Source: Watersipora subatra
Lineage: Eukaryota > Bryozoa > Gymnolaemata > Cheilostomatida > Watersiporidae
Assembly (NCBI RefSeq): GCF_963576615.1
Contig: NC_088715.1
Span: 24,642,499-24,706,498 of the forward strand
DNA length: 64,000 nucleotides
Direction of reading: 5' to 3'
The notes beneath the pieces were generated by a model, which was given only the letters and a program-made list of their open reading frames with translations, did no database searches and was not told where the DNA came from. How positions within the stretch are numbered: position 1 is the stretch's first letter; each line of letters begins with the position of its first letter. Shown here one piece after another: positions 48,214 through 60,400 of the stretch. The translations under genes and the position numbers were made by a program.

Positions 48214-48760
48214 TTATCCTAGAGCAATGCTTAAAAAGTGATGTACCATTGAGTCATCAGAAGTCATGTACGTAGGCCACGACGTATTAACAAAGTAGTG
48301 AACTTTCAACAATACCTTGTCATTCTTCTGTGACTCTATGAGTTTGCTGAGACTTGAATTTTCAACAATACCTCGCAATTCTTCTGTGACTATGAGTTTG
48401 CTGAGACTCTGATAGGAGGCGGAGTAAAGCAGAGCAATATGATCATGATTTTCTACTTCTCCAACGAATGCTATGTGCTTCACAGTAGGAACACCCTTTG
48501 AACGGGAAAGCACGTCAGCCACAATATTTTGTTTTCCAGCAATGTAATCCGTCCAGTACCGGAAGCGTAACATGCGCATGCCGAATCGTGAATGCGAGCA
48601 GACATTTTGTTGAGTTCTGTGTTACTAAATAAAACCACGAGCGGTTTGTGGTCGGTTTGAATACTAATAGTCATGCCTTTAATGTAATTTCTGAACTTTT
48701 CACAAGCCCACACGATGGCGAGGGCTTCCTGTTCAATTGTGGCATATCCTTGTTCTGTGT
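48214..48760 (-). pseudogene. RNase H remnant
   Basis: Two overlapping frames contain TDHKPLVVLF, then RMLRFRYW and GKQNIVADVLSRS, the usual end of the Gypsy RNase H domain. They are in different frames, so at least one shift separates them. Confidence 0.8.
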
Positions 48761-49031
48761 TGGTAAGTGCTCGTGCTGCGGCGTAGACTAAATGAAGTGT
48801 GCCAGCAGGTTGTACTTGCAGTAATTCAGCACTGATGCCATTCCTATATGCATCTGACTGGATGATAGTTTTGCGAGTTGGATTGTATCCCCTCAGCTTT
48901 ACTGGTCAGGATAGCTCGCCTTTGATGTTGGTGAAGGCTTTAGCTTGCTGGTCCCCCAGCACCACGGACGGTCTTTGCAGAGCAAGTCTCTGAGCGGTGT
49001 ACCAAGATCACCTAAACACATAGTGAGCTTA

Positions 49032-49640
49032 CTAAGTCGGTTGGCCATGCCAAGAAAGCTTCACACTCATATTGTTTGGTGTCACGAAATTCTGGATGCC
49101 CTGAATGGCATTGGGGTTAGGTTTAATGCCATTAGAGCTTATTAGATGGCCTTTAAATTTGATGCTGTGACAGGAGAACTGACATTTAGACGCATTTAGG
49201 GTCATACCGACTTGTACCATACGATCTAACACAACACAGACTCTGTAGCATCCATGTGGCAGATAACTCCATCAATGCCATCCAGTACGCTTGATACTAT
49301 CTTTGAGTAAATCTCATGTCTGAACAACAGCCGACTAAAAGCAAAACGGCTAAATGGTGTGAGGGTTGTTATCAGCATTGTGGCTTCGAAGGTTAATGGA
49401 ATTTAGAAAAATCTTAAGTTCATGTCTAGCTTGGTAAACAGCTTCCCAATGCGTAGCTTTGCCAGGCTCGACTCAACATTGGCCATCAGATAGATTTCTC
49501 TCTTGACTTGTCTGTTCAACGTAGTATAGTCAATACGGATATGGGAGTTTAGCTTTGTCACAACCACCATCGGAGAGCATCAATCACTCGGTTTATCAAC
49601 TGAGAAGATTACATTCTCCTTAAACATTGTTTCTAGTTCT
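49032..49640 (-). pseudogene. Reverse transcriptase remnant
   Basis: Pieces typical of Gypsy RT are visible. One is SHIRIDYTTLNRQV with AKLRIGKLFTKLDMN. Another is DGIDGVICHMDA, where the YxDD-type catalytic pair is partly lost. A third is LNASKCQF with KFKGHLIS. In-frame stops and frameshifts break the domain, so it cannot be active. Confidence 0.75.
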
Positions 49641-49989
49641 GATTTGACATGGTCGAGCAACAGATAAGGTACGGTACTTGGCATGTTCACGTTGTTTGGT
49701 CAACAAACTGCTCGCAGCATGATATCAGCCTCCTGCTTCAAGCAGCCCAGACTCTGAAATGGCTTCACATTTAAAATGGTTACTAGCATGCACATGGTCA
49801 ACATTACAATGGACTTTTACCAGACCTAACTCAAGGCATGCGTTTCTACTTAGCGAAGCTTTTTTTCTGGTCGACTACATATAAACATTCATACTGCTCA
49901 GCATTATTTACACACAACCTACTCTAATATTTCCAGGCCCTACTAAAATATTTTCATTTGGTTGTAAGCTTTGACCTGCTCACAGGCTA

Positions 49990-50040
49990 CTAAGTGCAAC
50001 ATAAACCTCAGAACCAGTGTCAAATTTGAACTTCACTAAT
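49990..50040 (-). pseudogene. Aspartic protease motif
   Basis: The minus strand reads KFKFDTGSEVYV, the DTGS active-site motif of a retroelement protease, in the expected place between gag and RT. Confidence 0.6.
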
Positions 50041-50353
50041 ACAAGCTCTGGCTCACCCATGTGCACATCGATACTTTGCATCTATGAATTACTGTAATTC
50101 TGGTTGTCCTTGACTTCACCTAGGAAGACCTTCTCTATCTCTGCTTCTACCTCATCAACTGCTGTTGGAATCTGGTTCAGGCTTACTGGTTGGCATCAAG
50201 CATACTTTCAAAAAACGTCCTACTTTCGAAAATCTCCGTCAAACAGCGCACAGAGCAGGGCAGCTTCCTCTAGAATGCTGGTAGTAACCACATTTTTTAC
50301 TTGGTTGGTGTTACCCTTGACGCTGATGGTCAGAGGGTAGTGGCGGATGATGG

Positions 50354-50940
50354 CTATTGCGGCTCTCGTCTCTGATGACTATCGCCATGGATAGTGTTGA
50401 CAGAGGTGTTATCCTCACTGCAACTTAACAACTTCATCTGACGCTCCACTTGCTCAGCTTGCCTCGCCATGGCAACTGTCTTTTCTTCAGTAAGCTGGTC
50501 CAGTTCCATTTTTTGCATTTCTCCGCTAACATCCTTGTCTGCCATGCCTTCTACAATACGATCTCTAATCTACTCTACAATCTTCGAAATCACATCTATC
50601 CGCCATGTAGTTTATTGCCCATATAAATTTTTCAACAGCTTCACCAGGAAGCTGATCACATCTGAAAAATGTCGCTTTCTCAAATACAACGTACCTATCC
50701 TTGAGGAAGAGTACTTGTCAAACCGTTCTTTCACCTTTTTATCATCTTGTTTATCATCTACAGGCAGTCCCAAGCAATTGAAAGTTGTCTCGTTTTTAGA
50801 TCCCATGGTATACAGCAAAGTATTTATCTGCAGTTGATTCTCTTGCTTATCTAGCTGTAACAGGCTACAAAATCTACCCCATTTAGTAGACTACTCACTC
50901 CGTTTCTCTGGGTCAAAGTCTGTTGGTGGGTTAAACTTTG
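50354..50940 (-). pseudogene. Gag remnant
   Basis: Two minus-strand frames (50354-50545 and 50612-50818) lie at the 5' side of pol, next to the 5' LTR. The 50612 frame has LGLPVDDKQ and FDKYSSSRIG, resembling gag sequences of invertebrate Gypsy elements. The frames are discontinuous. Confidence 0.55.
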
Positions 50941-51046
50941 CCATATTCAGCGTCAACTGAAAGAAGTTTAGATGAAAGAGGTTTCCTAGCAAAAGAGTAA
51001 CACAAAAGTTCTCATGAGGTAGTATTAGTACTGGCTACTTTGTGCT

Positions 51047-51260
51047 ATTGTTGGTGGATGCTTCTGATAAAGTAAGAGATAATCACCATTAAGCGATCTA
51101 GGAGATAGGTGACAGGAATCTGTTTATTGACAGAAAAGCACAAAATGGGACAGACAAAGTATGCAAATATAATACCGATACAATAGTTGAAAGATAACTC
51201 TAAAGTACTTGATACAACATCTCTCTTTCTCTGACAAACATGAACATTGAAAGTGTATTT
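51047..51260 (-). repeat. 5' LTR of the Gypsy element (part recognised)
   Basis: Partner of 46807-47000. The two differ at many positions, which indicates an old insertion. Confidence 0.7.
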
Positions 51261-52093
51261 CTTAGTCAATAAATTAATTAATAACATTTGAATAGTGTGT
51301 CATCGTTTATGCATTTGGAAGAGCAAATTTGAAAAAATGCACCTTTCAAAACTTTAATAAAAATGCACCTTCCTGACACCATTGGTTGGTTTGTCTTGTT
51401 GTGCAAATGACATCGAATTTGCACTGATAATACTAGAAAGAACCACTAATTAAATAGAGATTGCAACTGATATAAAGCTTGAGTTCTAAACCTCAGAAAT
51501 CAATCTTATCTTAAGAATCATATTTTTAGGACTCCATAGTACGCTCTATATATAGTTTTAAATACCAGATTACCACGAATTTTGTTGTTTTTGCTCTGGA
51601 GCTAAGGCATTGTGGCCAGAGCTGAGCCAAATTTAGCTCAACCGATAGGCTTTGAATTCGCTTACTCAGGTACTACATGTGCCACGATTTATTACCATTG
51701 TTTGTTGTCCTATTATTCATCCAGTCAGGTGTGGTACCAATAAAGATACTGTGTAGGATGTGTGCTATGTAAAGATATAACACGCTCGGTTGCCTGAAAG
51801 AGTATTAATAAAATAAATCCAGATTCTTGTAACAGTTTCTCATGACGCCACACAATTCTTAGAAGTTACATGACATTCTTACTTATTGTGAATTAATACT
51901 GCTTAACGTGTTCGCAGGTGGGTTTTTTGGGCTATTGGAGATCTCTTGGGCAAATTAATTTTTCACAAATCGATTTAAAAAAAAATCATTGATACACACC
52001 TATTTATGATATTGTATGTGTATTATGATTTTAGATACAGGTAAATACAATTAAACATGTATCAAATCAATTTGTATAACTGTTTCTCTAGCT

Positions 52094-52206
52094 ATGGGAC
52101 TTTTGGAAGCATTTGCCCTTGCAGAGGCCTACACCGCAGTCTTGACACTATGTGCTTATCTTTGTTTCTCTATAGCCTTACATACAGCATTTGGAGGACG
52201 CCATGA
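52094..52206 (+). CDS. Isolated exon-like frame, hydrophobic
   Basis: Preceded by CTCTAG and a start ATG (52094). It encodes a mildly hydrophobic sequence (LLEAFALAEAYTAVLTLCAY onward) and ends at a possible donor, GACG|GTAAAA, near 52207. It lies between the Gypsy element and GCC2. No partner exon or family is recognised, so this may be chance. Confidence 0.2.
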
Positions 52207-52329
52207 CGGTAAAAGAAAATTGTTGCACTCTGGAAAAAACATTCAGAAAGCAGAAACAAGCTACATAAAATTCCCAATTTTATTTAAAAACGTTTTAATT
52301 TTGGATTTTTCGTTCGTTTAGTATTGCAA

Positions 52330-54480
52330 AAACAATTGTTTTTTTTTCTTTCTCAAAACAGCTCATTTTTGTAGTTGTTAACAGAGAACAATTTATGGTA
52401 GTTTACTATTGGTCAAAAATTAAACCAACACAGGCAATAAGCTAACCAGAAATCAATTTATAAACAACGTTTGTGTGGCGACAATAGTCGCTCTGCCCAT
52501 CAGCATCGCTAAATGACAATAATGTCGCTATGTCTGTAAAAGAGTTAAGAATGCTTCATACATCCTTCCTTCAAGTTTGCAGGAAAAGTATGTTGTGCCT
52601 GAATATACGTGAAACAGTTTTCCTCTAGTGGGTACACACAATGGGTAATCAAAGAGGCCTGCACAAGATCACAAAACTTATAATTATTCTCTGCATTTTT
52701 ATCAATACACAATTGCATAAGCGATACGCAGTCATTTCTCTTTGTGATAAAGACGACTTGCAGCCAAACCTCCTGGCGACATTTCTAGGGTCTGTTTTAT
52801 AGCTGCAATCAGATTGTGTAGTCCATAACTTTTAAACATATGATTTCAGGTCATTTTTTGTGGAATAAACCCATTATTGATTCAGTATCTATGGCTTGAT
52901 GCCTTTTGCCACTACTTACTACTTATGATTGCAGTTAAGAGATACAATATTTAACCTAGTTTTATTTCTGATATTTTGCTCAATCTAATATATTTCAGAA
53001 TTTTCAGTTTTATTATTTTTGTAACTGAAATACAAACAATTTTAGTTTTTGTTCTTAGTTAATTCGAGACTTGACGCTCCACTAACATTTCAGGGTTTAA
53101 TTGCTGTTACGTAATACTGTACAGGTTTAAACAGGTTTAAATCTAACACATGATAAGCTGCTAAAAATGCTTAATGGTTGGCTCTAATTTCTCTACTCCC
53201 TGATGGCTGCTTTTTTGTGTGGCCTATGATTATTTGACCAATCATCTTTGCCTTTTTTCATATCTTCAAGCAATTCCAAGTAGCATATAATTTAAAGTTC
53301 CCTTTTTGGGAAAACTTAGCATGCCACACATCTTTTCCAAGCCTGTGCATTGCCATTTTTAAATTCAAATTTTTTTATAGTCTTATTTTAAATAACTTAC
53401 GTTTTGTTTTGGTTTGCCACTGTATGAGCTTATTTCCCGTCAGTTTATAGTATTATTTTCTATTATATATTATATTTAATATGTAGCATATTTTCGTGGT
53501 CAAAGTTGTCTCTTTTACTGATGACTTGAGATAGGTAGTTGTGATAGGCTCTCCAGCCTATTCTCGAGCCTCCGCAATCTGTATTAAAGATGCACCCATG
53601 TATTAAATTTATAAGTTGTTTCAAGATTTTTAACATTGAACACTATTATCTATACTAGTTCCTTCAAATTTATTTAACGATTATTTTTCCTGGCTTCTCA
53701 GAGCCAGAAATTTTTGTATAGCTTTTACACAGCTTTTGCTGCTGCAAAATGCTCATTCATTTCTGTTTTAACATATTCTACAATTATTTTGTGATTGCTG
53801 GATAATTAATTTATATGTTTTGATGAACATTCCTATTCTATAACATGCACTGCACATGTTCCCATGGAGCCTTGAGCAAACTCTATGTTATACATGAAGA
53901 TTAACTTGCTCTTGTCAATTACATTATGACATCATAAACAATAATGTATACCAGCCGGTATCTTTTCATGCTAGTTTTGCATAATAGTTTATCATTATAT
54001 TATAGTTGGGTTTACAATATAATTTTAGCATAACGTGCATATGCATTTACAAGTTCAAGGCCATGAGAATAAACAGAAAATAGGGCAATTTTTGGCTACG
54101 ATTATTTGACCAGTGTCTTTGAGCCAGGTCGACACAATGAGCTTTTTTCATTTGTGTTGCAAAAAAGTAGTTTAATTGGAGTAATAACATGTAAGTGAGG
54201 AAAGTTTTAGATTTTCTGCCATTTTTAGCACTGATTGTTGAGTGTTAGAGAATAGGCTTGTATTTTCATTTATATAGGCTTGATCAGGGCACAAACGCTG
54301 TGATTAGTTTTGACTTCACCATCTTAAATATCGTCATAATGAATTTAGCGATTGTGTGTCTGGACTTTTACACGCTGTAGCTGCCCTAAACCTATTAGTT
54401 CGATTGGTAAATGGTACTTAGGATTGAGAGTCCGATCTTAGTCATCTTACACACACATTATTAAAGTGTGTGATGAATAT
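52330..54480. other. Intergenic sequence upstream of GCC2
   Basis: AT-rich, with no convincing gene or repeat. It presumably holds the GCC2 promoter and 5' UTR, but no element can be pinned down from sequence alone. Confidence 0.4.
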
Positions 54481-54488
54481 TGTAGCCA

Positions 54489-57400
54489 ATGTCAGCGGAG
54501 TCACCTCCCACGCCTTCAGGCGGGGGAGGCAAATTGGAGAGCCTTTCAAAAGAAGACCTCATTAAATTTGCCAAGCGTCAAACACTTTTCGTGGGCAAGG
54601 CCAAAGCAAAGATAGAAGGTAGATGATTCGCCTAGTTCTTGGTGTTCGCTTGTGTGTCAAGGTTTAATTTTAAGTAGCCATCTTGAATTATTAACAGTAT
54701 CAAGCACACTGACTTTTTGAATCTAACGAAAGTAAAATCTAACACTAAGTGCTTAGCTGATGAACCATTTTGTATGTTTTAATAAATTCACACTTTAGGC
54801 CAAACCATTTTGAGATAATCTATTTTTTATGTTTTTTTTCCCAACCAGAATTGTCCAAGAAGTCTAGTAGTTCAGGTGAGGTAGAAATAGTCCTACAACA
54901 GAAAGATGAACTTGAAGGGCAGCTAAATGTTACAAGACGAGAGAAAGAAGGATTAGAGCAAGAAATTTCTAGCCTTCAACAGGAAACGACGGAACTGAGG
55001 AAGGAGAATGAGTCAGTACAAGAGCAACTCGGTTCGTTAAAATAGTCTGATCGAAAACTAAATAAATAAATTTTTTCGTTGTTTTCAAATTATTTTGTTG
55101 AATTTAAAATCGGAGATAGGGACAATACGACTTCCACTAAAAGATAGGTTTCGGTAGCCTTCAGACGATAAATGCAATTTTAAAGCTGTTTGCTCTTACA
55201 AGGTGACAATTTTCTCATAAAAACCTTTGTTTTGGATCCTATGAATATTATTATTTAGCCAAAGCAATTAATTTGTTGGAGGATTTGCAAGGTTATGCAT
55301 GTTAGAAGTCTAAAGTGTTGCGGATATAAAATGTAGCTGTGCTTCTTATAACACATACCTAGATGCATGGAAGAAAGCAGTGACTAGTGAGGCTATTCTA
55401 AATCCTGTTCTAAAGGTGTATGCACTGGTTTTCATGAGAAAAAAGGTTACCCTGTAGTGGCAGAGAACTTCAAAAATATCTTTGTATATTCAAGGCCTTG
55501 GTACATCGCTATGTTATATTTTAATGGTCTGTTGGTGCATGTACTATGTAGGCTATAGGTGGGTGCAGCAACTGCACACAATGGGTATATTTTCCGAGTT
55601 TGTTGCACTACATAAAACTGTTCATTTAAAAAAAAAAAGATGACTACTTTTTTACAGCTTTTATTGTTTATGTGGCAACTTTCTCAAACAATAATATAAC
55701 AAGACATTGTTATTAATGATGCTAATATAGTATATGTTAGAATATAATATGACATTGTTATTAAGGATGGTAATATAGTATATGTTATAATATAATATGA
55801 CATTGGAATTTTGTTGAGAATAAGCATCACATAAGAAAAAGAACCTTTGTAATTTCTCGGTGATTATGTGCCCAACAATGTTTTCTAGTGGATTCTATGA
55901 TGGCAGCTACTAAACCTTTTTTAGCCTACATTTTTAAGTTCTCTTAGTTGTTTTACATTATCATACAATCTTGCGCTGGTTGTTATCCTCTATTAAAACT
56001 ATCATATTATTGTTATAGACGAGTTGAAGGAGAAATATGAGGAAGCAGAAGAGGAGAGGCTATCCGCAGTTGAAGCTTATCAGCTGCTACAGAGAACCCT
56101 TGAGCAAAGCACCACGGAACGAGACAATCAAGTGCAGGAGATGGAAACCAAAGTAGCTAGTCTGACCAATCAGCTTGTGGTGGGTTATGTAAATGAGCTG
56201 AGCCAACCATATAGCTAGAGGTTTAGTTTATCCGAATCAACTAATTGGTTTGGCAACTGCTGGATTAATCCTTGATTTTTTATTGCTATAGTAGACGCTT
56301 CTACAACTTAATCCATTCCAAGAAGGTTTATGTTGTATGGATTTCATGTTATGCGAAGGGTAAATACATGTTAAAGTAAATTGCCTTTCAAGGTCTTCCA
56401 AAACTCACGCCTTTGGCCTAACCTTTGACCTATCCTTTGGCCTAACCTTTGACCTATCCTTTGGCCTAACCTTTGACATATCATTTTGCCATTTTTAAAG
56501 CAAGGTTTAGAAGTTAGTATGTAAGATAGCATTTAACGAGACTTCAATTGTTGATATTCAGATTGATAGACCGACACTCTAACACTTGCCTGAATCAATT
56601 GCTTTTATGTACTTCTGAATAATTGTGCACATAATTATTCTATGTGCTTTATCGGCCCACCTGACAATCTCGCATTAGGCTGCCAGGGTACTAAAAATAT
56701 GATAGAGATTAGAGATACCTCTATAAGGTGATTTGTTTCTCAAATGCTCAAGAGAGTAAACAATATTTTCAAGACCGACTATAGGGCTCTTGTTGTCAAA
56801 TGGAAATTCAACTCGAATTTGAGAACTTGACCAACTTGACGCTTTACATTATATGACATTTCTTACGTAATGCGAAGCAAAGACTTTACATAAATTATTT
56901 ACATTAACTGGAATTTACACTATAGGAAGTCTACACTATAGGAGCATCTACTGTAAATAAATCTTTATATTTTTAGAACTAACCTCAAGTCAGCATTGCA
57001 GCTGTTCTAAATGTTTTAGTGTTCCTTGTCTCTATGATTTTACTGTATATTGCATCCTGTTAGCCTCATTCGCAACTCTATTGCTTTGGATTGAAGATGT
57101 TCAATTGCAGGTTAAATATCTTCGCTCAGAGCCAATTTCAAATATCCAGTACAAGGATTTGTCTAATGAGCTCTATTAAGACCTGGCGTTGTTACGACAC
57201 ACCAATAGGTAATTGAATGTTCTGTACTTAGCCATTTAACCAGTAAGTACTTGGACAGGGACTCAGGGAAGAAAATGAATGCTTGAAGCTGCAACATTCA
57301 AGCACTCTGGAAAGTGTCAAGACTATTCAGTTGGAGTATCAGACGCTCTCAGAGCAGCACAAGACACTTGTAAAGCAACAGGAGGTAACCAGTAACATGT

Positions 57401-60400
57401 CTTCATACAAGATTCTATAGGTTAACATTTTGTCTTGATTGTTGTTTGCGAGATATATCAACACACCAGTTACCATAACAATCAAATATAAAGTTCCATG
57501 GATTTTCTATTTTTGCGATTCAAATTTACAATTTCTATGAACTAAGATGTCCTTCTTTGCAACAGATTCTCATAAAATGTTCTGATTATAATACTAGGTT
57601 TTTGTAAACCACCCTACAATTACCAATATTTTATACCGCCTGTGGTCAATAATCAATTAAATATATATGTTCATCACACTGTAACAGTATCCCAATAAAC
57701 CTACATAAAATTTCAATACTTAGTAGCTTTAACCCTTTCGCTGCCGTAAACACATTTATGCGTTTTCTAGAGTCGACTGCCATAGACGCATTTTTGCGAC
57801 TTTCCCAGCAATTGCGTGGTAACTTAATTTTATTATTCATTGACAGCATTACCCACGGTCTTCAAGATTTTTATGAAATTGAATGTGTTGTCCGAAGATT
57901 TCTCTATAAAATTAGCCTATAACAACAAAGCAATTTTAAACTTTTATTTGAGAATTTCTAATCTGAAAATGAACATTTTTTGTGTGAGCTCATTAAGTAC
58001 CGCGCGCGAGTCAGGTAATTAGTTATGTTGATGACATTATAGCCAATTCAGATTTTGTGATTATACAGATAATTAAAGTAGCAGCAGTGTCTCTGATAGT
58101 GGTGAAAGTAATGGTTTGTAAGAGTAAGGAACATTGTGGAGGATTGTTTTAGCTTCGCATCGATCGTAGCTTCACATAGCTTTATCATCGCACAATGTAT
58201 AGATCCATTGAATTTTTGCATAGCAATGCTGGTTAAAATGTTGGCAAAATAAAATATGTAACAAAAATGTTCTAGATAGAGATTGGAATTGAAGAAATAC
58301 TGTATACATATCATGAAGCAATATCGGCAATTTTCGGTAAAATGGCTGGCATTATTATTTTGAGCTTTTAAGAGCTTGTAATCACATTTCCACATATTTG
58401 GCACCTACAACGCAACAGAGCAAGACATGGTGAATCTTTTGGTACCAAATAACTGTAATGTGAATTTTATTGCAAGTCAACCTTTAGGCTTTTTAGTGAA
58501 TCTACTCCGTTAGGCTTCCAAAACTGGTTGAGGTGTCTAAATTTGCATTTGTATTTTTATCATAGACATTCTTTCACACAACTACTTCTAGCATCTCTCA
58601 TGGGTAGTAATTTTCACTCAAGTCTGTGTGGGTGCGCGTATAAATACAATATCTTGCTAATAGTCTGCCAATACCTGCGTGAACCAATTTGCCTGTTGAC
58701 CTATGATTTTAGCTGATAATATAAATAATATGCTTTATAGCATGGCATTTCTTCATTCTTTTTTGTTATAAGAGCAGATGGCTCAAATAAATAATTTTCA
58801 TAGTGTTTTATAATTATTATTGTTATAATATTTTATAGTATAATTTTTTAGTGGTAAAAGACTTGCTGTATTGTTTGAGAGTTGTTTAGCAAACTTTCAT
58901 GTTACATTGAAGGAACAGTCTTTCTCTTAGGGTCATAGCTGTTGCTATGAATTTGGTGCGTCGATTTAGGGTTTGGCTTCTCATTTTGCCGTGTTCGTAA
59001 AACTTAACCCTTACACTAAAAGTAATTACTGTTATGGCATATTATGAAGTAAATTTTCTCCGCATGTTCTCAATCTCTTTCCTGTGCCGTGACTTATTTC
59101 TGGTTCTCAGAGTATAGGGTGTTTGTTTTATTTATATCTACTGAAACAATCTCTGCATTTCCATGACGCGCATGATTCGCAAATTTGAGCCAATCCGCAA
59201 GTTAACCGCATCATGGAAATGACGTAAATCCGCAACGTAAGCGGGTTTTGCGATTCACAAAGCTTTATCGAATTCATCACGCTTGTGAATAAAGAAATAT
59301 TCGCATTAAAATACCGCGCCAGCTATTCAATTTTAAACATTTTCAATACTTCTGTCGTCCTTTCTCGATCGAGTTTCTCATGTTTGCGTCACTAATTATT
59401 AACTTATTGTGTACAATTCCACGCCTTTTTTCAAAAAGGCGTCGGAGTCAATTCGCATCATGCCAATGTCCATAGAAACACTTAATTCACATGGTAACAC
59501 AACTGGCGTACAACTCTAATACCGCATCATGGAAACAGTGATTAGGAAAAGTAAAGATATAAAGAAGCTTCATTGCATCTGTTTAATTGCTACGTTTACA
59601 CATATACTCATTTTACCGCTGATCGTCTGCAGAGCACTGAAGTAGAGCTCGAAGAGTCGAACAAGAAGAAGGAAAAGCTCATAGTCAGTTTCAAGATGCT
59701 CAAACAGAAGTATCTTGAGATGAAACAGGAACTCGGAGATGCTAGAGCGGATAGTCCGGCTTCAATGGGCAGTCCGAGAGAAGTCGGTTAGTCACTACAT
59801 TTATTATATATATTTATTATATTTTTATAATGTTATACATATTATATATATTTTATTTGATAATTAATATTATGATACCTTATATTATTTAATATATCAT
59901 TAAATTACAAGGATATTTAATATATTATTAAATCTGACAATATATATTATATACTTTTACATTATATATTATTCTTATTATACTTTTATTAATAACAAAG
60001 TTTTTTTTATAATATTATTGTTATTATTAGTATAATAGCAAATATAATCAGAAGTGGCATTACACAACATTACATAAATTAACGAAAAACAATGTGTTAG
60101 CATTTTAATTTTAACCACACAAACTTCCCTCAGTCATCTGGATAATTATTTGGGAATTAGTGCAGTTAATGGCTTTTCAAAGCTTGACAATGTGTGCAGC
60201 GGATATAAACGATGAATAAACTGTGTTCTATTTTGTGTAATTTATATAAAAATGTAAAATGAAATATTTATGTAAATGCTTATTTATTTACACCAGAATT
60301 TGTGGAAGTTCGTCTTTAATAAAAGGCCTGGTGAAATATGTAGCCAACATTTAGTGTAGATATAGGCTGTTTCCCTTAACTTACCCCTCGCAGTTGATAC

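Larger units (their letters stand above)
46790..51290 (-). mobile_element. Decayed Ty3/Gypsy LTR retrotransposon
   Basis: Related LTR sequences lie at about 46807-47000 and 51047-51260. Both contain GCTTCTGATAAA, GGGACAGACAAAGTATGC-like sequence and TCTCTCTTTCTCTGACAAAC. Between them, on the minus strand, gag, protease, RT, RNase H and integrase follow in the Gypsy order. All are broken by stops and shifts, so it is not autonomous. No primer-binding site could be identified with confidence. Confidence 0.85.

Noticed and set aside
47516..50940. Active retrotransposon
   Set aside because: Stops, frameshifts and damaged catalytic motifs in RT and integrase, together with diverged LTRs, show it is defective.
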